Under the pieces are notes generated by a model, which was not told the DNA's origin, searched no databases, and saw only the letters and a program-made list of their open reading frames with translations. The position numbers and the translations under genes are program-made. From positions 1 through 9,113 of the forward strand of contig CAIYCZ010000447.1 in assembly GCA_903924805.1 (NCBI GenBank): a stretch of 9,113 nucleotides of DNA, written 5' to 3'. Source of the stretch: an uncultured delta proteobacterium (lineage in GTDB: Bacteria; Desulfobacterota; WTBG01; CAIYCZ01). Below, in pieces: positions 5,810 through 9,113 of the stretch. How positions within the stretch are numbered: the first letter of the stretch is position 1; each line of letters starts with the position of its first letter.

Positions 5810-6595
5810 TTAGAGGATGGAACAGGTAACGGCTTCTCTGCACGGGCAGTCGTTGTCAGGAATTTGCGGAATGGCTGCAAACAGAAGCTTGGTCACATTT
5901 TGAATATTTTTCCCCATGGTTTTTTGAATCATTTCCCAGGTAACCGGCGCTTCGCTTTCATGCCAGCAGTCGTAATCAGTGCTCATGGCAATCGTGGCAT
6001 AGCAGATCCCCGCCTCCCGGGCCAGCACTACTTCAGGAACCGTACTCATATTGATAATATCAGCCCCCCACTGCCTGAACATCCGGCTTTCCGCCCTGGT
6101 TGAAAACCGGGGACCCTCAATGGTAATAATAGTTCCCCGTTTGTGGTGCTTGAGGGAGAGCTGTTCGGAGAGTCTGCCCAGCAGCAAGCGAAGCTTTTCA
6201 CAAAACGGTTCTGCCATCGGTATGTGACAGACCTGCTGCCCTTCAAAAAACGTTGATTTTCTCTGCGTGGTGCGGTCGATAAACTGATCGGGAAATACCA
6301 GGTCTCCCGGCGCAATCTCTTCACGCAGCGACCCCACGGCCGTAATCGCCAGTATATGGGTAACGCCAAGTTCCCTGAGCGCCCAGATGTTTGCACGAAA
6401 ATTGACCAGTGTCGGATAAATATTGTGGGAGGGGCCATGCCGGGGAATAATGGCAACATCTCTACCTTCATAGGTGCCCCGTGTTACCAGGTCTGAGGGG
6501 GCACCAAAGGGCGTGTGAACCTTTTTTTTCACTATATTTTTCAGGATATCGGGGCTGTCAAAACCGGTCCCTCCAATTATACCGACTTTTATCAT
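5810..6595 (-). CDS. mtnP: S-methyl-5'-thioadenosine phosphorylase
   Basis: A 261-residue trimeric purine nucleoside phosphorylase-type enzyme. It splits methylthioadenosine, the by-product of polyamine and other AdoMet-dependent syntheses, into adenine and methylthioribose 1-phosphate. Signatures: IGGTGFD (7-13), IPRHGPSHNIYP (50-61, phosphate site with Arg52 and His53), AITAVGSLREE (83-93), EGPRFSTRAESR (160-171), NMSTVPEVVLAREAG (182-196), and STDYDCW (205-211). The two aspartates 207 and 209 in the last motif favour 6-aminopurines over hypoxanthine, supporting MTA as substrate. The C-terminus has a CPC motif (Cys250, Cys252) and a further Cys258. GGAGGT (6601-6606) lies 5 nt before the ATG. 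apt is next downstream, giving a complete MTA-to-AMP salvage pair. Confidence 0.94.
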   Translation of the reverse strand: MIKVGIIGGTGFDSPDILKNIVKKKVHTPFGAPSDLVTRGTYEGRDVAIIPRHGPSHNIYPTLVNFRANIWALRELGVTHILAITAVGSLREEIAPGDLVFPDQFIDRTTQRKSTFFEGQQVCHIPMAEPFCEKLRLLLGRLSEQLSLKHHKRGTIITIEGPRFSTRAESRMFRQWGADIINMSTVPEVVLAREAGICYATIAMSTDYDCWHESEAPVTWEMIQKTMGKNIQNVTKLLFAAIPQIPDNDCPCREAVTCSIL

Positions 6596-6663
6596 TCATT
6601 ACCTCCGGACGATGGCGTAGTAGCTATCACCCGTTGAAAACACGGATTGTCTTTATTGAAAAA

Positions 6664-7497
6664 TCAGTGCAACACTCTCTTTCCTCCCTGATTCAGATAC
6701 TTAACCAGGGTAACCTTATTGCCCTTTTCATTGAATACCAGCTCATCCATAAGGTACTTTACGATAAACAGTCCGCGCTTGGTGGGAGGAACATGCTGTT
6801 CCTCTGCAAGCCCCTGCAATACTTTTTTATGATTGAACCCCTTCCCCTCATCCTCTATGCTCACGGTACATTTTTCAGGGTCAAATGCGAGTTTAACAGA
6901 GATCTTTTTTATTTCGTCAAGATCATTGCCGTGAATCAGGGCATTACATAACAGCTCATCAACACAAACCGATATATTGCTTAACAGATCATCATCCTCA
7001 ATCCCTCTCCATTGACATTCTCTCACAATATAAAGGGTTGCGGCAGGGAGAAGGTGGGGGGTGCTGGGGATGTTTATTTCAGTATAGTTGACGATCCCCT
7101 CTAAAATCCTGTGTGTTCCCAGTGAAAATTCTCTGATACGCAGGCCCTTTTTAATTATTGTTTCAAGCTCCCGCATGGTAAAGGGCTTGCAAACAAAATT
7201 GTAAGCCCCCCGGGAGAGTGCTTCAATAACATTTTTTGCTTCACCATGGCCGGAAATAACAGCGATCGGGATTTTAGGGTTAAGGAGCCTGCTTTTCCGT
7301 ATCAGCTCCAATCCATCCATCTCCGGCATCATCAGGTCTGTTATGATTAAATCAACTTTCTGGCTCCTGATTTTCTCCATTGCCTCTAATCCATTTGAAG
7401 CAGTTAGAGGGGTCAATTGCAGCTTTTTTATCATTTCTTCAACGGTTGTCAGCACTTCACGGTCATCATCAACAATTAATACGGTAATATCTTTCAT
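6664..7497 (-). CDS. response regulator receiver fused to RsbW/SpoIIAB-type HATPase
   Basis: A 277-residue cytoplasmic protein. Residues 3-118 are a CheY-like receiver: acidic pocket Asp10-Asp12, phospho-acceptor Asp54 (ITDLMMPEMDG, 52-62), switch Ser82, and Lys104 in CKPF. After a linker (about 119-160) comes a HATPase_c_2 domain: N box CVDELLCNALIHGN (178-191), G1 box EDEGKGF (215-221), then RGLFIVKYLMDEL (241-253) and NEKGNKVTLVK (256-266), as in anti-sigma serine kinases. There is no PP2C or histidine phospho-acceptor domain. Phosphorylation of the receiver probably controls anti-sigma or kinase activity in a partner-switching pathway; this is inference. The start at 7497 is preferred over an upstream in-frame ATG (7578) because GGGAGGG (7505-7511) is 7 nt away and the receiver begins here. 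It heads the minus-strand block. Confidence 0.88.
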   Translation of the reverse strand: MKDITVLIVDDDREVLTTVEEMIKKLQLTPLTASNGLEAMEKIRSQKVDLIITDLMMPEMDGLELIRKSRLLNPKIPIAVISGHGEAKNVIEALSRGAYNFVCKPFTMRELETIIKKGLRIREFSLGTHRILEGIVNYTEINIPSTPHLLPAATLYIVRECQWRGIEDDDLLSNISVCVDELLCNALIHGNDLDEIKKISVKLAFDPEKCTVSIEDEGKGFNHKKVLQGLAEEQHVPPTKRGLFIVKYLMDELVFNEKGNKVTLVKYLNQGGKRVLH

Positions 7498-7504
7498 ATA
7501 CTGT

Positions 7505-7511
7505 CCCTCCC
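7505..7511 (-). promoter_or_regulatory. ribosome binding site fixing the start of the REC-HATPase gene
   Basis: GGGAGGG on the minus strand, 7 nt before the ATG at 7497. It rules out the longer frame beginning at 7578, whose 27 extra residues precede the receiver fold and have no comparable site. Confidence 0.8.
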
Positions 7512-7596
7512 TTAAAAAGGACCTGGATTTAATTGCATAGCACAAAACATAGTGCAACAAATAAAGCTTCTTAGTCAAGTAAATGTTTGTATTTTT

Positions 7597-7625
7597 ATTC
7601 TATTTTCAAAACGGGCTTTGTTCAA
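7597..7625 (-). promoter_or_regulatory. candidate sigma70 promoter for the minus-strand operon
   Basis: On the minus strand, TTGAAC (7620-7625) and TAGAAT (7597-7602) are separated by 17 bp, matching consensus at 4 and 5 of 6 positions. It would give a leader of about 90 nt before the REC-HATPase gene. It is moderate in quality and other start sites in this AT-rich stretch are possible. Confidence 0.42.
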
Positions 7626-7672
7626 CAGCCTTTGACAGGGTAACTGAATATAATCACCGTGTCTGAAATGAA

Positions 7673-7701
7673 TTGACAATAAATGAAATTTTCTTTATAT
7701 A
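7673..7701 (+). promoter_or_regulatory. sigma70 promoter of tRNA-Asn
   Basis: TTGACA (7673-7678) is a perfect -35 element, followed by a 17-bp spacer and TATATA (7696-7701) as -10. The predicted start near 7708 leaves a leader of about 24 nt before the mature tRNA 5' end. Confidence 0.75.
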
Positions 7702-7731
7702 GTATCTGATTTACCAATACTGCGACTCAGT

Positions 7732-7807
<76 letters not shown>

Positions 7808-7813
7808 GACATC

Positions 7814-7850
7814 AAAGGGGCCTCATCGGAGAGATCAGGCCCTTTATTTT
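7814..7850 (+). terminator. rho-independent terminator of the tRNA
   Basis: AAAGGGGCCT (7814-7823) pairs with AGGCCCTTT (7837-7845) with one bulged G, followed by ATTTT. It lies 7 nt after the tRNA CCA end. Confidence 0.8.
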
Positions 7851-7968
7851 ATATTAGTCTCGTGCTGATTCTGTGCTTAGTTATCTCTGTTTTTAATAAA
7901 ATCCTCATACCATCAGTATGAATAAGTAAAGATTCCTGCTTACGGTAACCAGTCATTGGAGTGAACGT

Positions 7969-8610
7969 ATGGAACTAATAATCCAGTTTATCGATATGCT
8001 CCTGCATCTTGACAAATACATCAACGTGCTTATTCAAAATTACGGCACCTGGACCTATTTAATCTTTTTTATCATTATCTTCTGTGAGACCGGGCTGGTA
8101 GTAACACCGGTCCTTCCCGGTGATTCCCTGCTCTTTGTTGCCGGAACCTTCGCAGCTACCGGATCGCTTAAAATGGAATGGCTTGTTGTGCTGCTCAGCC
8201 TTGCGGCTATTTTAGGGGATACCATAAATTACTGGATCGGAAACTTCATTGGCCCGCGGGTTTTTCAGATGGAGAACAGCCGGGTATTCAAAAAGGAATA
8301 TCTGGACCGCACCCATGAATTTTATGAAAAATACGGCCCCATTACTATTGTTATTGGACGGTTTGTCCCGATCATCCGCACCTTTGCTCCGTTTTTAGCT
8401 GGTGTTGGCAGCATGACCTACGGGCGCTTTCTTACCTATAATGTGGTGGGCGGTATCTTATGGATTGCCTCATTTATTCTGGGCGGCTACTTCTTCGGCA
8501 ACCTCCCCATCGTTAAGAATAATTTTTCCCTGGTAATTTTTGCAATCATCATAATCTCTATGCTGCCCACAGTAATCGAATACTTCCGCCAGCGCTCACG
8601 AGCCTCATAG
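7969..8610 (+). CDS. DedA-family (VTT/SNARE-associated domain) membrane protein
   Basis: A 213-residue inner-membrane protein with hydrophobic segments at about 27-48, 52-64, 70-90, 124-147, 152-178 and 185-205. The family core is complete: FCETGLVVTPVLPGDSLLF (38-56), LGDTINYWIG (82-91), and GRFVPIIRTFAPFLAG (130-145). Glu40, Asp52, Arg131 and Arg137 line up with residues essential in E. coli YqjA and YghB. DedA proteins are proposed phospholipid flippases or proton-dependent transporters needed for envelope integrity and lipid-carrier (undecaprenyl-phosphate) recycling; the substrate cannot be read from sequence. The start is supported by GGAG (7958-7961), 7 nt before the ATG. It lies after the tRNA terminator, so it needs its own promoter, and I could not assign one. 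No clear terminator follows. Confidence 0.93.
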   Translation: MELIIQFIDMLLHLDKYINVLIQNYGTWTYLIFFIIIFCETGLVVTPVLPGDSLLFVAGTFAATGSLKMEWLVVLLSLAAILGDTINYWIGNFIGPRVFQMENSRVFKKEYLDRTHEFYEKYGPITIVIGRFVPIIRTFAPFLAGVGSMTYGRFLTYNVVGGILWIASFILGGYFFGNLPIVKNNFSLVIFAIIIISMLPTVIEYFRQRSRAS

Positions 8611-8703
8611 TTTAAAAACACTTAATTTTTCTGACACCTTCATTCCGTGCAGCCGTCGCCTGACCGCAGGCAGTGCCGCTCAGGTTTCGCAGGGGAGAAT
8701 AGT

Positions 8704-8751
8704 ATGTACTTCCTTGACCGGTTAACGTACATTGCAGATAAAATTAATTGA
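8704..8751 (+). CDS. 15-codon open frame, possible leader peptide
   Basis: MYFLDRLTYIADKIN, with GGGGAG (8692-8697) 6 nt before its ATG, good spacing for translation. Its TGA (8749-8751) overlaps the Shine-Dalgarno of the next gene (GAGGGG, 8750-8755). The start codon lies in an inverted repeat, ATGTAC (8704-8709) with GTACAT (8727-8732). It could be a coupled leader, a small protein or chance. I recognise no family. A weak promoter-like pair inside it (TTGACC 8714-8719, GATAAA 8737-8742, 17-bp spacer) would, if used, argue against the leader role. Confidence 0.3.
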   Translation: MYFLDRLTYIADKIN

Positions 8752-8761
8752 GGGGCAGCCT

Positions 8762-9113
8762 ATGAGTGATGCAGAAAAAATCTGGTAACCTGCTGCGGAC
8801 TGTATTGCGGCGATTGCTACGCGCATACCGGAGAACTGGCAGAACTGGCTCAGGCACTGCGGGATATGCTGCACAAGCATAATTTTGAAAAAGTTGCAGA
8901 AGTAATCCCGTTTGAGGAGTTTAAATATTATAAGGGGTGCGCTGCGTTTTTAAGGACACTGGTTGCCCTGCGCTGTCAGCAAACCTGTCGCAGCGGCGGC
9001 GGCAACCCGCTGTGTGAGATACGAAAAAGGGCGTGCAGCGTGCTGGGAATGCGAACAGATGGAGGGATGCTCAAAACTGAAACTTCTTGAACCGGTCCAC
9101 AGGGATGCCAACA
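8762..9113 (+). pseudogene. DUF3795 family protein gene, two frame disruptions, 3' end beyond window
   Basis: The ATG at 8762 follows an excellent GAGGGG site, but the frame stops at TAA 8786-8788 after eight codons. The family sequence resumes in the -1 frame from 8782: CCGLYCGDCYAHTGELAELA, later the Cys-rich LRCQQTC and SGGGNPLCEIR, running to TGA at 9088. From about 9023 it switches again to a third frame, reading EKGRAACWECEQMEGC and then SKLKLLEPVHRDAN to the window end. DUF3795 proteins are small cysteine-rich proteins, about 130-150 residues, probably metal-binding and of unknown function. One missing A in the A6 run at 8775-8780 explains the first break (restored: MSDAEKNLVTCCGLYCG). 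A deletion of about 14 nt near 9021-9028 best explains the second, since several residues usual between IRK and EKG are missing. Sequencing error is the main alternative for the first. Confidence 0.78.

Noticed and set aside
7498..7578. A longer REC-HATPase protein starting at 7578.
   Set aside because: The 27 extra residues precede the receiver fold and lack a ribosome binding site, while the internal ATG at 7497 has an excellent one.
7632..7654. TTGACA (7632-7637) followed by TATAAT (7649-7654), a possible second promoter before the tRNA.
   Set aside because: The spacer is only 11 bp, too short for sigma70, and no other -35 pairs with this TATAAT. The 7673-7701 promoter explains the tRNA better.
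7906..7920. CATAC-CATCA-GTATG inverted repeat upstream of dedA as an operator or hairpin.
   Set aside because: A five-pair stem is expected by chance at this length, and it is not positioned against any recognisable promoter element.
8614..8671. Terminator for dedA: AAAAA/TTTTT at 8614-8630 or GCCTG/CAGGC at 8658-8671.
   Set aside because: The first is a five-pair A-T stem, and the second has no following T-run. Neither resembles an intrinsic terminator.

Overview
The window looks like chromosomal DNA of a Gram-negative bacterium of moderate GC content. The signs are a heptose kinase for LPS inner core, a DedA membrane protein and Shine-Dalgarno-led genes. DUF4416, YicC, DUF3795 and a response regulator fused to an anti-sigma-type ATPase together suggest a Nitrospirota or Desulfobacterota (deltaproteobacterial) lineage. 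That placement is inference from gene content, not proven.

Layout. (1) Positions 1-363, minus strand: a type II toxin-antitoxin pair, an AbrB-type antitoxin followed by the first 23 codons of a PIN-domain toxin that runs off the window. It has its own sigma70-like promoter inside a 17-bp tandem repeat. (2) Positions 401-7497, minus strand: one long co-directional block, read in transcription order as REC-HATPase regulator, mtnP, apt, hldA, DUF4416, yicC, a remA-like remnant, gmk, pyrF, rlmB. Gaps are short or negative, so most of it could be one transcription unit. (3) Positions 7673-7850, plus strand: a tRNA-Asn(GTT) with a good promoter and a rho-independent terminator. (4) Positions 7969-9113, plus strand: a DedA-family membrane protein, a 15-codon open frame, and a DUF3795 gene broken by two frame changes and cut by the window edge.

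How the genes fit together. MtnP and Apt form a salvage pair: methylthioadenosine to adenine to AMP. Gmk and PyrF supply GDP and UMP. YicC and RlmB act on RNA. HldA makes heptose bisphosphate for LPS and is translationally coupled to the uncharacterised DUF4416 protein. The regulator at the 5' end combines a phosphorylatable receiver with an RsbW-like kinase fold and may report on stress or growth state, but its partner is not in the window.

The most unusual points are as follows. A 13-codon open frame lies exactly where remA normally sits between yicC and gmk, and it resembles the RemA N-terminus. Heptad repeats have overrun the pyrF-rlmB junction, supplying the pyrF stop codon and forming a large imperfect palindrome. 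The DUF3795 reading frame is doubly disrupted. The toxin-antitoxin promoter is built from a tandem repeat. I found no CRISPR array, insertion sequence or integrase.
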